A stretch of 64,000 nt of DNA from JAHEME01 sp034435035 (GCA_034435035.1 DAOTXW010000101.1:1-64000); one strand, 5' to 3'. Numbered from the stretch's first letter, positions 24,215-32,954 are shown. The notes: a model not told the origin generated them from the sequence alone. Made by a program: numbers and translations.

Positions 24215-24972
24215 GCTGTCTCCTCCTGCGGGGCTGGTATGGCATGATCGGTTTCCACGCGGCTGAGTACATGCGCTGCTTTTCTCAAACCCAGCAGGCG
24301 CAGCAGCCAGTGGCGATTCATGCGTAGATGCTGCGCCAGCCGCTGGCCGATCTGGCCTGGCCGGGCCGCCGCTGCCTGTGCGTGGGGTAGGTGCGGATAG
24401 TAAACCCTGACCGGCGTCGGCGCCAGGCCATCCGGGTATTCAACACGGGCTTCCAGGTTGGCGCCGGGGATGCCGCCGCTCAGGTCGTAGAACCGCTCGG
24501 TCATCATAAGGTACTCGCCTGCTCGCACGCTGTTCTTGACCAGTCGGTGTACCAGGATGACATCCTCCCCGGCCAGCTCTTCGAACTGGCGGATCCTCTT
24601 GAAGGCAACCTCCCCATGATGGAGGATCGCCTTCAACTCCAGATCGGTGATCCGGGCGCACGCTTCACACGGGCAAATGTGATTGGCATCGAGCTCCGCA
24701 GCCTTTTTCGCGAAGGCGTCAAAGAAAGTGCGCACCTGGTGAAGGACATCCCGTGCAATTGCCGGATCATCCGCATCGGCCCCGGCATACAAAAACAGAG
24801 CGTCTCCCTCAATCTTGGACAGGGTCAGGGGAAACTCAGCGGCGTCAATGATCGCTTCCAGCAGCTCGGTGATGATCTGCTCGGCATGCAGCACGCTCAT
24901 CCCGTGCAGCCGGGTGAAGCGGGTGTACCCGCTGATGTCGGCCAGTACCAGTGAGGCGCGTTTGACTTCCAT
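24211..24972 (-). CDS. DUF2652-type, nucleotidyl-cyclase-like protein
   Basis: A 253-residue cytoplasmic protein. Its N-terminal SLVLADISGYTRFTR followed by AEQIITELLEAII and LSKIEGDALFLYA matches the class III adenylate/guanylate cyclase fold: a metal-binding Asp in LADISG, and an EGDALF strand where cyclases have GD. The C-terminal half contains a cluster CPCEACARITDLELKAILHHGEV with possible metal ligands. DUF2652 proteins share this plan and have no firmly assigned activity, so cyclic nucleotide synthesis is possible but unproven. It is translationally coupled to the downstream membrane protein. Confidence 0.75.
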   Translation of the reverse strand: MEVKRASLVLADISGYTRFTRLHGMSVLHAEQIITELLEAIIDAAEFPLTLSKIEGDALFLYAGADADDPAIARDVLHQVRTFFDAFAKKAAELDANHICPCEACARITDLELKAILHHGEVAFKRIRQFEELAGEDVILVHRLVKNSVRAGEYLMMTERFYDLSGGIPGANLEARVEYPDGLAPTPVRVYYPHLPHAQAAAARPGQIGQRLAQHLRMNRHWLLRLLGLRKAAHVLSRVETDHAIPAPQEETA

Positions 24973-25040
24973 CGTCGATAGCTCTATGCGTCAGCCGGCA
25001 GCGTTTGCAGGGCGCAGCGGCGTCAGACGCCGGGATTCTA

Positions 25041-25364
25041 TCAGAGATGAGGGATGAGCTTCTCCACCAGGCGCTCCTTGGGCATGTATCCAGTGATCCG
25101 CTCGGCTACCTTGCCATTCTTGAACAGGATCAGGGTCGGGATGCCCATGATCTGGTATGCCTGCATGGTATTGGGGTTTTCGTCCGTATCCATCTTGGCG
25201 ACGACCATCTTGCCGTCGTATTCATTCGCCAGCTGCTCAACGATCGGGGCGATCATCTTGCAGGGCTGGCACCATTCGGCCCAGAAATCTACCAGTACAG
25301 GCTGCGCTGCGTCCAGCACCTGTTCCTCAAACGTTGCATCGCTAACAGAAAAAGGCTTTGCCAT
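25041..25364 (-). CDS. trxA: Thioredoxin with CQPC active site
   Basis: A 107-residue single-domain thioredoxin. Expected landmarks are present: DFWAEWCQPCKM near residue 30, DTDENP, and the cis-Pro loop GIPTLILF near residue 75. The dipeptide between the active cysteines is Gln-Pro instead of Gly-Pro, which is expected to change the redox potential. AAGGAG lies 7 nt before the chosen ATG and only 1 nt before an ATG two codons earlier, so the inner start is preferred. It has its own promoter. The nearest reductase-like gene in the window lacks a CxxC, so its reductant is not identified here. Confidence 0.93.
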   Translation of the reverse strand: MAKPFSVSDATFEEQVLDAAQPVLVDFWAEWCQPCKMIAPIVEQLANEYDGKMVVAKMDTDENPNTMQAYQIMGIPTLILFKNGKVAERITGYMPKERLVEKLIPHL

Positions 25365-25452
25365 GGTCATTCTCCTTGACGTACATGCTAGAGGGCGATC
25401 CTCTGTAACCGGAGCGGGTTGGATGTCTCGATCTTACGCCAGTGACCCCAGG

Positions 25453-25482
25453 ATCGTACCACGCGGCAGGCAGGGCGGGCAA
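25453..25482 (-). promoter_or_regulatory. Promoter of the thioredoxin gene
   Basis: On the minus strand TTGCCC and TACGAT are separated by 18 nt, about 90 nt upstream of the thioredoxin start. Confidence 0.5.
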
Positions 25483-25496
25483 GCACTTTGTGTTAG

Positions 25497-26798
25497 TCAG
25501 TCAGGTGGGCTGACGCCCAGCGATTCGAGCAGTTCCCGGGCCGCTTCCGCGTCCGGGCCTGAATGCCGGACAGCCAGGAACGCCTGAAGGTCAGCGATTG
25601 CCTGCTCGGTGTCGCCTTTCTCGGCGGCGATCACGGCTCTCCAGTATAGCGCGGGCACAAACCCATCGCGGGCCGGGGCGGCCAGCCGCCCCAGTGCCAG
25701 ATCAGGGTTGCCCCGCCGCCAGTCAATGCGGGCGTAACCCACAAGCAGAGCATCCTGGCTGCCGTGGCGGATGACCTGATCCGCCAGGTAGGCGAACGCC
25801 GCCTCAACATCCTGCTGAGCGATCAGATCCGCGGCGTCGGCCATGGCCTCGTAAGCCTCACTTACTGCGCCCACGCCGGACAGCACACCCAGCTCGCCGG
25901 CCTGCTGGAGGTCGCGAATGGCCTCCTCGGTGCGCCCCAACAGGGCCAGCGTTCGTCCACGCCAGTGATAGGCCGTTACGCTCAGCGGGTTGAGCGCCAC
26001 CGCGGCATCAAAATCAGGCAGCGCCGGTGCCGGCGCGCCCAGCGAGAGCAGCGCCAGCCCGCGCGTCAGGTGCAGCGCCCCTGAATCAGGGAAAAACTCC
26101 AGACCCTGCGCGGCGATGGCTGCTGCGGCCTCATAGCCCCGTGAGCCGCTGGCTGCTGCGGCCGCATTCAGCCAGGCGTGCTGCCGGTACGGATCGATCG
26201 CCTGGGCAGCCTGCAGGTCGCGGATGGCCTCCTCGGGGCGCCCCAGCCGGGCCAGGGCGGTGGCGCGTGCTGCCAGCAGGTCCGGGTCATCCGGGTCGAG
26301 GGTGATCATCCGGCTGTAGGCATCTACGGCCTGCTCATAGTCGGCCTGCTGCTCATGGAAAAGAGCCAGCTGCCGCAGGGCATCCAGGCTCCCCGGATCC
26401 GCCTCAACTGCCTTCACCAGAGCCGCCAGCGCCGCATCCGAGTCGGCCTCTCGCTGCGCCAGCGCGGCCAGCCCCAGCCAGGGATCGGCGCTGGCCGGAT
26501 AGAGCTCGGCCAGCTCACGGTAAGCGGCACGCGCAGCATCCAGCTGGGCCGAGGCTGCCAGAGCGCCGGGCGTGCCGAGCAGAACGGGCAGCCCGGGTCC
26601 CGGAGTGGCAGTTGGCGTCGGCGTCTCCGTCGGAGTCGGGCTGGGAGAGGCCGTTGGGCGCGGGGTTTGCGTGATGGCCGGGGTCGGTGTTGCCGGCGCC
26701 GGCTCCTCCGTGCGCGCCGGGGGAGCGGAGCAGGCAGCCAGCATCAGGGTCCCGGTCACCAGCAGCAGTTCGGCCAGCGGCAGCATGCGCATGATCAC
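25497..26798 (-). CDS. TPR-repeat lipoprotein
   Basis: A 433-residue exported lipoprotein with the lipobox LMLAACS near residue 23, then a Pro/Thr-rich spacer, then tandem tetratricopeptide helices (for example AYSRMITLDPDDPDLLAARA, and AYHWRGRTLALLGRTEEAIR). At least eight TPR-like units follow one another to the C-terminus. TPR domains bind partner proteins, but none is identified. The GTG start overlaps the TGA of the upstream LOG-like gene (GTGA), indicating translational coupling. Confidence 0.85.
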   Translation of the reverse strand: MIMRMLPLAELLLVTGTLMLAACSAPPARTEEPAPATPTPAITQTPRPTASPSPTPTETPTPTATPGPGLPVLLGTPGALAASAQLDAARAAYRELAELYPASADPWLGLAALAQREADSDAALAALVKAVEADPGSLDALRQLALFHEQQADYEQAVDAYSRMITLDPDDPDLLAARATALARLGRPEEAIRDLQAAQAIDPYRQHAWLNAAAAASGSRGYEAAAAIAAQGLEFFPDSGALHLTRGLALLSLGAPAPALPDFDAAVALNPLSVTAYHWRGRTLALLGRTEEAIRDLQQAGELGVLSGVGAVSEAYEAMADAADLIAQQDVEAAFAYLADQVIRHGSQDALLVGYARIDWRRGNPDLALGRLAAPARDGFVPALYWRAVIAAEKGDTEQAIADLQAFLAVRHSGPDAEAARELLESLGVSPPD

Positions 26799-27346
26799 GC
26801 CACTCCTCGGCGGATCAGATTGACAGCCTCAGCTGGCGTATACGCTGCCTGCCACAGCTGCATGTGTTCGGGCCGGATGTAAGCCCCGTCCCCGTACAGT
26901 CGGCCCAGCACATCCGGCCAGATCTCGCCCAGCAGCACCAGGGGGCGGGGCGAGATCTCTCCGACTTGCAGCAGGCTCCAGGTAAGCGCTACCTCGCTCA
27001 GTGTCCCGATCCCGCCGCGCACCGCCACCGCAGCGGCCGATTGGGTTACCAGGTAATGCAGGCGCTCTGAGAGCGAATCGAAATGTACCACTTCGTCCAC
27101 ATAGGCATTGGGGCGGGAGTTCCATTGTCTTTCGAACAGACCGACCGTGACACCGATCACGCGGCCGCCGGCCAGGTGCGCACCCCGGCTGGCAGCTTCC
27201 ATCGTGCCGGCATAGCCCCCTGTCATGATGGCGAAGCCGGCCTCTGCCAGTAGACGGCCCAGCTCCTCGGCCTCGGTATAGGCGGGCGTGCCCGGTCGGG
27301 GCGACGATCCGCCGAAGATGCTGACCACGGGTTGCTGTGCCATCAT
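26795..27346 (-). CDS. LOG-like (TIGR00725/00730-type) Rossmann protein
   Basis: A 183-residue protein of the lysine-decarboxylase-like/LOG fold. Members include nucleoside 5'-monophosphate phosphoribohydrolases. The N-terminal VSIFGGSSPRPGT, the central MTGGYAGTMEAASRGA and the catalytic segment RGGIGTLSEVALTW are visible. True LOG enzymes carry PGGxGTxxE; here the Pro is Arg while the catalytic Glu remains, so activity is uncertain. It leads a two-gene minus-strand operon with a TPR lipoprotein and is divergent from the metK riboswitch region. Confidence 0.8.
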   Translation of the reverse strand: MMAQQPVVSIFGGSSPRPGTPAYTEAEELGRLLAEAGFAIMTGGYAGTMEAASRGAHLAGGRVIGVTVGLFERQWNSRPNAYVDEVVHFDSLSERLHYLVTQSAAAVAVRGGIGTLSEVALTWSLLQVGEISPRPLVLLGEIWPDVLGRLYGDGAYIRPEHMQLWQAAYTPAEAVNLIRRGVA

Positions 27347-27434
27347 AAGGCGGCGCTTATCCCCTCACTGAATCCAGGCTTCGGGGGCAGCAGTTTACCA
27401 TACATTGGGTTGACTCAGCGAGATCGCGCGCTTA

Positions 27435-27463
27435 TTGACATGGCGATCCGGCCGCGCTACAAT
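27435..27463 (+). promoter_or_regulatory. Promoter of the metK leader
   Basis: A perfect TTGACA, a 17-nt spacer and TACAAT. Transcription would begin about 30 nt before the riboswitch. This is the best sigma70 match on the plus strand. Confidence 0.75.
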
Positions 27464-27501
27464 CCCGCTCGCTAACTGAATAGACGGTGACTGTTAACCG
27501 T

Positions 27502-27625
<124 letters not shown>

Positions 27626-27653
27626 AGACGTCAAGCCATTCTTTGCCCTGTTG

Positions 27654-27681
27654 CGCGCCTCTTCTCAAAAGACGAGGCGCG
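27654..27681 (+). terminator. Riboswitch expression-platform terminator
   Basis: CGCGCCTC and GAGGCGCG form an 8-bp stem around a 12-nt loop, followed by TTGCATTGTC. The T-tract is poor, so the efficiency of intrinsic termination is uncertain. Confidence 0.6.
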
Positions 27682-27727
27682 TTGCATTGTCACCGGCACT
27701 CTGGCGTGGACAGGAGGGACTGGATAA

Positions 27728-28918
27728 ATGAACGAGCGCAATATCGTGGTCGCTCAGGCGACCGGGACGTGGATCGAAGACCGCCCCGTTGAGATCGTAG
27801 AGCGCAAGGGGATCGGCCACCCGGACAGCCTGTGTGACGGCATTGCCGAGCGGATCTCGGTCGAATACACCCGCTGGTGCCTGGACAACCTCGGCGCCCC
27901 GCTGCATCACAACTTTGATAAGGTGCAGCTGGTTGCAGGCGAGACGCTGGTTGGTTATGGCCAGGGCCAGCTGATCAAGCCAATCCGCATCCAGATCGCG
28001 GGGCGTGGCACGCCGGTGGCGCCGGATGGAACTCGTATCCCCATGGAGGCCATCGCCATCAAGGCGGCCAAGTCGCACATCCGTGAGACAATGAAGTATC
28101 TCGATCCGGATGCCCACTGTGTGATCGACTGCTATGCCGGTCATGGCTCCAGTGAGCTGATGCATGCCGTCCAGGAGGTGACAGCCAACGATACCAGCTT
28201 CGGGGCTGCCCACTGGCCGCACTCCGGGCTGGAAAATGCTGTCTATGAAACCTGCCAGTACATCAACTACGATCTGATGGATCAGTTCCCGATCGGCGAA
28301 GACGTCAAGGTGATGGGGATGCGCCAGCGGGATGAGATCACGCTCACCTGCGCGATTCCGTTCATCGCCCCGCAGATCCGGGATGCCGCCGAGTACATCG
28401 AGATCAAGCGGGCGGTGCAGCAGGCTGTGCAGACTTTCGCGGCCCGGCTTGACACCCGGCGGGTCAGGGTCGATGTCAACACAGCGGATGAGGATGGCAC
28501 GCCCAATGTGTATCTCACCATGACCGGCACCAGTGCTGAGATGGGCGATGATGGGTCGGTGGGGCGCGGCAACCGTGTGACGGGCATTATCGCGCCTTTC
28601 CGCGCGGCTTCCCTGGAAGCGGCTGCGGGCAAGAACCCGATCAGCCATGTCGGCAAGCTCTACAATGTGCTGGCGCTGCTGGCTGCCCGCGACATTGTCG
28701 AAAGCGTGCCGGCAGTGCGCGAGGCGCAGGTCTATGTGCTGAGCCAGATCGGCCACCCGCTGGATCAACCTCTGGTGGCGACGGCAACCGTGACACCCCA
28801 CAATGGCAGCCTCGATGCTCGCACCGAGTCGGAGGTCAAGGCAGTGATTGATCGCCATCTGGCTGACATGGTCGGGCTGCGCGAGAAGCTGGCCCGCATG
28901 GAAGTCAAGCTCTACTAA
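27728..28918 (+). CDS. metK: Archaeal-type S-adenosylmethionine synthetase
   Basis: Makes SAM from methionine and ATP. The 396-residue sequence is of the archaeal MAT family (PF01941), not the bacterial MetK family. The key motif reads ERKGIGHPDSLCDGIAE, whereas bacterial enzymes have GHPDK followed by DQ. Other segments that fit the archaeal type are YGQGQLIKPIRIQIAGRGTP, GHGSSELMH and VGRGNRVTGII. It is the only SAM synthetase in the window. Control by a bacterial SAM-I riboswitch directly upstream confirms the function and shows the gene is integrated in host regulation. Confidence 0.95.
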   Translation: MNERNIVVAQATGTWIEDRPVEIVERKGIGHPDSLCDGIAERISVEYTRWCLDNLGAPLHHNFDKVQLVAGETLVGYGQGQLIKPIRIQIAGRGTPVAPDGTRIPMEAIAIKAAKSHIRETMKYLDPDAHCVIDCYAGHGSSELMHAVQEVTANDTSFGAAHWPHSGLENAVYETCQYINYDLMDQFPIGEDVKVMGMRQRDEITLTCAIPFIAPQIRDAAEYIEIKRAVQQAVQTFAARLDTRRVRVDVNTADEDGTPNVYLTMTGTSAEMGDDGSVGRGNRVTGIIAPFRAASLEAAAGKNPISHVGKLYNVLALLAARDIVESVPAVREAQVYVLSQIGHPLDQPLVATATVTPHNGSLDARTESEVKAVIDRHLADMVGLREKLARMEVKLY

Positions 28919-28942
28919 CGGAACCGGCCGGGCGCCGCTTGT

Positions 28943-28980
28943 AAATCAGGCCGGGGTGCAGGCGGACCCCGGCCTGATTT
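28943..28980. terminator. Perfect 15-bp terminator hairpin
   Basis: AAATCAGGCCGGGGT pairs fully with its complement across an 8-nt loop. The A-run on one side and TTT on the other allow use on either strand. It lies 24 nt after the metK stop. Confidence 0.85.
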
Positions 28981-29046
28981 GCGAATCGGCCGCGAATTGC
29001 TAACCTGTAGTCTGCGAAATCGATGTTAGCATAAGGAGCGTGCGGC

Positions 29047-29301
29047 ATGACGGTAAGTCAATTGGTGGCCTGGCTGGTGATCGGCCTGCTGGCGGGGTGG
29101 GGAGCCGGCCAGATCATGAAGGGCAAGGGCTTCGGGTTGATCGGCAACATTATTGTGGGGGTGCTCGGTGCGTTTGTCGGTGGATTCCTCTTTCGCGCCC
29201 TGGGGATCAACACACCGGCCAACTTCATTGGCTCGGTCATCGTGGCGCTGGTAGGAGCAGTGGCCCTGCTTGTTGTGCTTAACGTGCTGCGCCGCGCCTG
29301 A
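29047..29301 (+). CDS. GlsB/YeaQ/YmgE family membrane protein
   Basis: An 84-residue protein of three hydrophobic helices rich in Gly (LVAWLVIGLLAGWGAGQIM, NIIVGVLGAFVGGFLFRALG, VIVALVGAVALLVVL). This pattern is that of the transglycosylase-associated/GlsB family of small stress-related membrane proteins, whose biochemical role is unclear. AAGGAG stands 9 nt upstream of the ATG. A second, larger family member is present at 40172. The following phosphoesterase gene begins 15 nt after the stop. Confidence 0.88.
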   Translation: MTVSQLVAWLVIGLLAGWGAGQIMKGKGFGLIGNIIVGVLGAFVGGFLFRALGINTPANFIGSVIVALVGAVALLVVLNVLRRA

Positions 29302-29316
29302 TCGGCAGCCTCTACC

Positions 29317-29961
29317 ATGAAGATCCTGGCCATCAGCGATCGCATCGTTGAGGCGATCTACTCCCCTCAGATCTGCGACCTGTATGGCGATGTGGATCTG
29401 GTGATCGGGTGCGGAGACCTGCCGTATTACTACCTGGAATACGTCGTGACTATGCTGCGTGCTCCGGTGGTCTATGTGGATGGCAACCACCATACCGTGC
29501 AGATCATGGCGGATGGCCGGCGGATCGGGCGTGCTGAGGGCTGCCTGTCGCTGGAAGATCGCACGATCTCGATCAACGGGCTGCTGCTGGCCGGGCTGGG
29601 GGGATCGATGCGCTACCAGCCGCGGGCGCCCGGCCAGAATACTGAGACTGAGATGCGCTTGCGTGTGGCCCGCCTGCTGCCTGCCCTGCTGCTGAACCGC
29701 CTCCGCTATGGGCGCTATCTGGATATTCTGGTGGCCCATTCGCCTCCGCTGGGTATCCACGACGCGGACGACCTGGCGCATCGCGGATTCAGGAGCTTCC
29801 TGACGCTGATGAGCCTCCTGAAGCCGCGGCTGCTGCTGCACGGCCACACACACCTGTACCGGCTGGATACGGTCACCACCACGCGCTATCGCCACACGAC
29901 GATCATGAACGTGTATCCCAGCCGGATCATCAACTGGCCGCTCGATGCTGAGCCAGTATGA
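29317..29961 (+). CDS. Calcineurin-like metallophosphoesterase
   Basis: A 214-residue phosphoesterase of the calcineurin fold. The metal-ligand motifs appear in order: AISDR (usual DxH, here DxR), VIGCGDLP, YVDGNHH, AHSPPLG and HGHTHLYR. Arg replaces the first His, as in some family members, which may alter the first metal site. The substrate is unknown; phosphodiesters or nucleotides are possible. The gene overlaps the next one by 17 nt in a different frame, so the two products are probably coupled in expression and perhaps in function. Confidence 0.85.
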   Translation: MKILAISDRIVEAIYSPQICDLYGDVDLVIGCGDLPYYYLEYVVTMLRAPVVYVDGNHHTVQIMADGRRIGRAEGCLSLEDRTISINGLLLAGLGGSMRYQPRAPGQNTETEMRLRVARLLPALLLNRLRYGRYLDILVAHSPPLGIHDADDLAHRGFRSFLTLMSLLKPRLLLHGHTHLYRLDTVTTTRYRHTTIMNVYPSRIINWPLDAEPV

Positions 29962-30853
29962 CGCTCTGAGCCGCGCCCGCAACGCCTTCCGGCGTGCGCG
30001 GCGTAAAGCGTTTCTGCGGGCGATGTGGGCTTCCCTGCAGCGGAGGCCCAACCGCCTTCTGGCCTACGATGAGGTGCGGGAGAAAGTCCGGGCCGGCGGG
30101 CCGGTTTACCGCGGTCTGGAGGCGGTACCGATTGATCGCATTGTCGGTAGTGTCAGCCGCTATCGCGATTTTGATCGCGCCTTCATGCCCACCCAGACCC
30201 ACACCGAGGATCGCTGGGAGAATATTGGCCGCGCCTACTACGAGGATGTGCAGCTTCCTCCGGTTAAACTGTACAAGGTCGGTGAAGTATATTTCGTGGT
30301 GGACGGCAATCACCGGGTCAGCGTGGCGCGGGAACTGGGTCGCGAGTTTGTGGACGCCGAAGTGCAGGAATGCCGCGTCAGCGTCCCGCTGACCGCCGAT
30401 CTGGACGCCCGCGACCTGGAGGCGATCGGCGAGCAGGCAGCCTTCATGGCCCGCACCCGGCTCGATCAGACACGGCCCGACGCAGCGATCGCCACCACCA
30501 TTCCGGACGGCTATGATCTCCTGCTGGAACATATTGCGGTCCATGGCTATCTCCAGTCTCAAGAGTGGTCGCGCGACTTCACGTTTGAAGAAGCCGCGGC
30601 CCAGTGGTACGACCAGGTTTACCTCCCGGCTGTTCGCGTCATACGCGAGACCGGCATCCTGCGCGATTTCCCCGGGTACACGGAGGCCGATCTTTATCTG
30701 TGGCTGATGGATCATCTGTACTTCCTGCGCGAGCGCTTCGGGGAGTCCATCAACCTGCGGGATGAAGCTGTCCGGTTTGCGCGGCGCTTCACCCCCCTCT
30801 TTCTGCGCCGGCTGGGCAACTGGCTGGTTGATCATCTGCGGCGGCGCGGGTGA
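29945..30853 (+). CDS. ParB/sulfiredoxin-fold domain protein
   Basis: A 302-residue protein with a very basic N-terminal helix (residues 9-35). A domain with LPPVKLYKVGEVYFVVDGNH followed by RVSVAREL, near residues 98-125, resembles the ParB/Srx nucleotide-binding fold (the D-G-[NH]-H-R turn). The C-terminal half is helical and carries many Tyr/Trp. Proteins with this layout are known from Chloroflexota and Actinobacteria without assigned function. It overlaps the phosphoesterase gene. No partition partner (ParA) is nearby, so chromosome segregation is not implied. Confidence 0.65.
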   Translation: MLSQYDALSRARNAFRRARRKAFLRAMWASLQRRPNRLLAYDEVREKVRAGGPVYRGLEAVPIDRIVGSVSRYRDFDRAFMPTQTHTEDRWENIGRAYYEDVQLPPVKLYKVGEVYFVVDGNHRVSVARELGREFVDAEVQECRVSVPLTADLDARDLEAIGEQAAFMARTRLDQTRPDAAIATTIPDGYDLLLEHIAVHGYLQSQEWSRDFTFEEAAAQWYDQVYLPAVRVIRETGILRDFPGYTEADLYLWLMDHLYFLRERFGESINLRDEAVRFARRFTPLFLRRLGNWLVDHLRRRG

Positions 30854-30889
30854 CCCTGCGCTGCGGCTCTTCCCCTGACCCGCCAAACG

Positions 30890-30898
30890 TGCTACACT
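30890..30898 (+). promoter_or_regulatory. Extended -10 promoter of proS
   Basis: TGC followed by TACACT lies about 100 nt upstream of the proS ATG. The leader contains GC-rich inverted repeats but no T-box signature. Confidence 0.45.
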
Positions 30899-30999
30899 TG
30901 CGCCGCACCTGACTGGGCTGCCGTATCCGCCGGGTGCGCCGCATCCGGCAGGGCCGGCAGACGGCCCCGCATCGCTGCGGAATCTCATAAGGAGCGTGC

Positions 31000-32451
31000 A
31001 TGACATCGCAAGGCGTCACCCCACGCAGCGAGGACTATTCCCGCTGGTACACCGATGTGGTTCAGAAGACCGATCTGGCCGACTATGCACCCGTCCGCGG
31101 CTGCATGATCATCAAGCCTTACGGCTATGAATTATGGGAGGCTATCCAGCATAATCTGGATAAACGCTTCAAGGCGACCGGCCACAAGAACGCTTACTTC
31201 CCCCTGTTCATCCCGATGAGCTTCCTGCAGAAGGAGGCGGAGCATGTGGAAGGCTTCGCGCCGGAGCTGGCGGTTGTCACGATCGGCGGCGGCGAGCAGC
31301 TGGAAGAACCTCTGGTAGTCCGACCGACCTCTGAGACGGTCATCGGCCATGCCTTTGCACAGTGGATCCAGTCATGGCGTGACCTGCCGCTGCTGATCAA
31401 CCAGTGGGCCAACGTGGTGCGCTGGGAGATGCGCACCCGTCTTTTCCTGCGCACGCTGGAGTTCCTGTGGCAGGAGGGCCATACCGCGCATGCCACGCAG
31501 GAGGAGGCACAGGAGGAGACGCTGCGCATGCTGGATGTGTATGCCGACTTCGCAGTTAACGAGGCGGCCATCCCGGTCATTCGCGGGCGCAAGAGCAATC
31601 AGGAGAAGTTCGCCGGCGCCGATGCGTCATACTCCATCGAGGCCATGATGGGCAACCGATGGGCACTCCAGGCCGGCACGTCCCACAATCTGGGGCAGAA
31701 CTTCGCCCGGGCCTTCGATATCAAGTTCCTGGATAAGAACAATCAGCAGGAGTACTGCTGGACCACCTCATGGGGTGTCAGCACCCGCATGGTGGGTGCG
31801 ATCATCATGGCACACGGGGATGATCAGGGCCTGCGTCTGCCTCCCCGGCTCGCGCCGATCCAGGTGGTGGCGGTGCCCATCTATAAGAACGATGAGCAGC
31901 GGTCAGCCGTCATGAATGCGCTGTACAGTATCTGCGAAACCCTGCTCAGTGTGGGGGTCCGGGTGCAGGTGGACGAGCGCGAGGGCCTCACCCCTGGCTT
32001 CAAGTTCAATGACTGGGAGATGCGCGGCGTGCCGCTGCGGATCGAGGTGGGCCCCAGGGATGTGGAAAATGGCACGGTGGCACTGGCTCGACGCGACATC
32101 TCCGGAAAGGAGGGCAAGAGCATCGCTCCGCGTGACAACCTGATCCCTGCGGTGACCCGGCTTCTCACCGAGATCCAGATGAATATGCTGCGGCAGGCCA
32201 CCGAGTTCCGCGATGCCAATCTCCACTCCGTCAGCACCTATGACGAGATGAAACAGGTTGTGGCGGAAGGATGGGCGCTGCTGTGGCACTGCGGCACGGC
32301 TGCCTGTGAAGACCGGATCAAAGAGGAGACCAAGGCCAGCTCACGCTGCTTTCCGCTTGACATCAATGAGCGTGAGAGTGCTGCCGGCCAGGTCTGTACG
32401 GTCTGTGGGCAGCCGGCTCAGGGCAAGGCGTACTTTGCGCGGGCCTACTGA
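31000..32451 (+). CDS. proS: Prolyl-tRNA synthetase (archaeal/eukaryal type)
   Basis: Class II aminoacyl-tRNA synthetase charging tRNA(Pro). The 483 residues lack the editing insertion of the E. coli type and end with the C-terminal zinc-binding-like domain and terminal Tyr (GKAYFARAY) typical of the archaeal/eukaryal type. Motif 2 is seen in NQWANVVRWEMR and RTLEFLWQEGHTAH, and motif 3 in GVSTRMVGAIIMAHGDD. The anticodon-binding domain follows from about residue 285. C-terminal cysteines (TAACED, SSRCFP, VCTVCG) are likely metal ligands. It appears to be monocistronic. Confidence 0.96.
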   Translation: MTSQGVTPRSEDYSRWYTDVVQKTDLADYAPVRGCMIIKPYGYELWEAIQHNLDKRFKATGHKNAYFPLFIPMSFLQKEAEHVEGFAPELAVVTIGGGEQLEEPLVVRPTSETVIGHAFAQWIQSWRDLPLLINQWANVVRWEMRTRLFLRTLEFLWQEGHTAHATQEEAQEETLRMLDVYADFAVNEAAIPVIRGRKSNQEKFAGADASYSIEAMMGNRWALQAGTSHNLGQNFARAFDIKFLDKNNQQEYCWTTSWGVSTRMVGAIIMAHGDDQGLRLPPRLAPIQVVAVPIYKNDEQRSAVMNALYSICETLLSVGVRVQVDEREGLTPGFKFNDWEMRGVPLRIEVGPRDVENGTVALARRDISGKEGKSIAPRDNLIPAVTRLLTEIQMNMLRQATEFRDANLHSVSTYDEMKQVVAEGWALLWHCGTAACEDRIKEETKASSRCFPLDINERESAAGQVCTVCGQPAQGKAYFARAY

Positions 32452-32478
32452 AACAGCTGCCGTGCATGGGATATTCTG

Positions 32479-32592
32479 ATGCAGACCGATATCCTCTACA
32501 TCGAAGCCGATCCGGGGCTGACTGCCGATCCGCAGACCCGTCGCGTTGCCAGCGATCACGAGGCACACGATCCGGGCTTCACAGGACGTTAA
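32479..32592 (+). CDS. Possible 37-residue protein
   Basis: A short frame starts at an ATG 27 nt after proS and ends 17 nt before the ferredoxin-like gene. It encodes an acidic peptide (starts MQTDILYIEADPG, ends DPGFTGR). No Shine-Dalgarno is visible. Codon choice is ordinary for the region. It could be a real small protein in the operon or only the leader of the next gene; nothing in the sequence decides this. Confidence 0.3.
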   Translation: MQTDILYIEADPGLTADPQTRRVASDHEAHDPGFTGR

Positions 32593-32609
32593 GCAGGGAG
32601 GCTGCCGCC

Positions 32610-32954
32610 ATGTATCATGATGACCCGGCCATTCCCCCCATCATGCCGCCATATACCCGGCATGTGCTGATCTGCGCCAACCACTACTGCGACAAAGAAG
32701 GCAGGGTGCAGGCACTGTTCGCCCATCTTGGCCGGCTTCTGGGTGAGCTGGATGAATACGATAACCCGGCCCGCATCAAGCGCAGCACTTCGGACTGCCT
32801 GGGTGTATGCGTGGGCGGGCCTCTGCTGGTCGTCTACCCGGAAGGTGTCTGGTATCACCATGTCGATGAGTTCGTGCTGGAGCGCATCGTTGAAGAGCAT
32901 CTGAAGGGTGGGCGGCCGGTTGAGGAATATGTGTTTCACCGGCTGGCACCCTGA
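32610..32954 (+). CDS. Thioredoxin-fold [2Fe-2S] ferredoxin
   Basis: A 114-residue protein with two cysteine pairs, CANHYC near residue 23 and DCLGVC near residue 63, in the thioredoxin-like ferredoxin arrangement that holds one [2Fe-2S] cluster. After the second pair, GGPLLVVYPEGVWYHHV matches the characteristic PxxxVYPxGxWY turn. Family members act as small electron carriers or as domains of NADH dehydrogenase and hydrogenase subunits. The partner is not evident here. AGGGAGG precedes the ATG by 8 nt and excludes an upstream in-frame start. Confidence 0.88.
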   Translation: MYHDDPAIPPIMPPYTRHVLICANHYCDKEGRVQALFAHLGRLLGELDEYDNPARIKRSTSDCLGVCVGGPLLVVYPEGVWYHHVDEFVLERIVEEHLKGGRPVEEYVFHRLAP

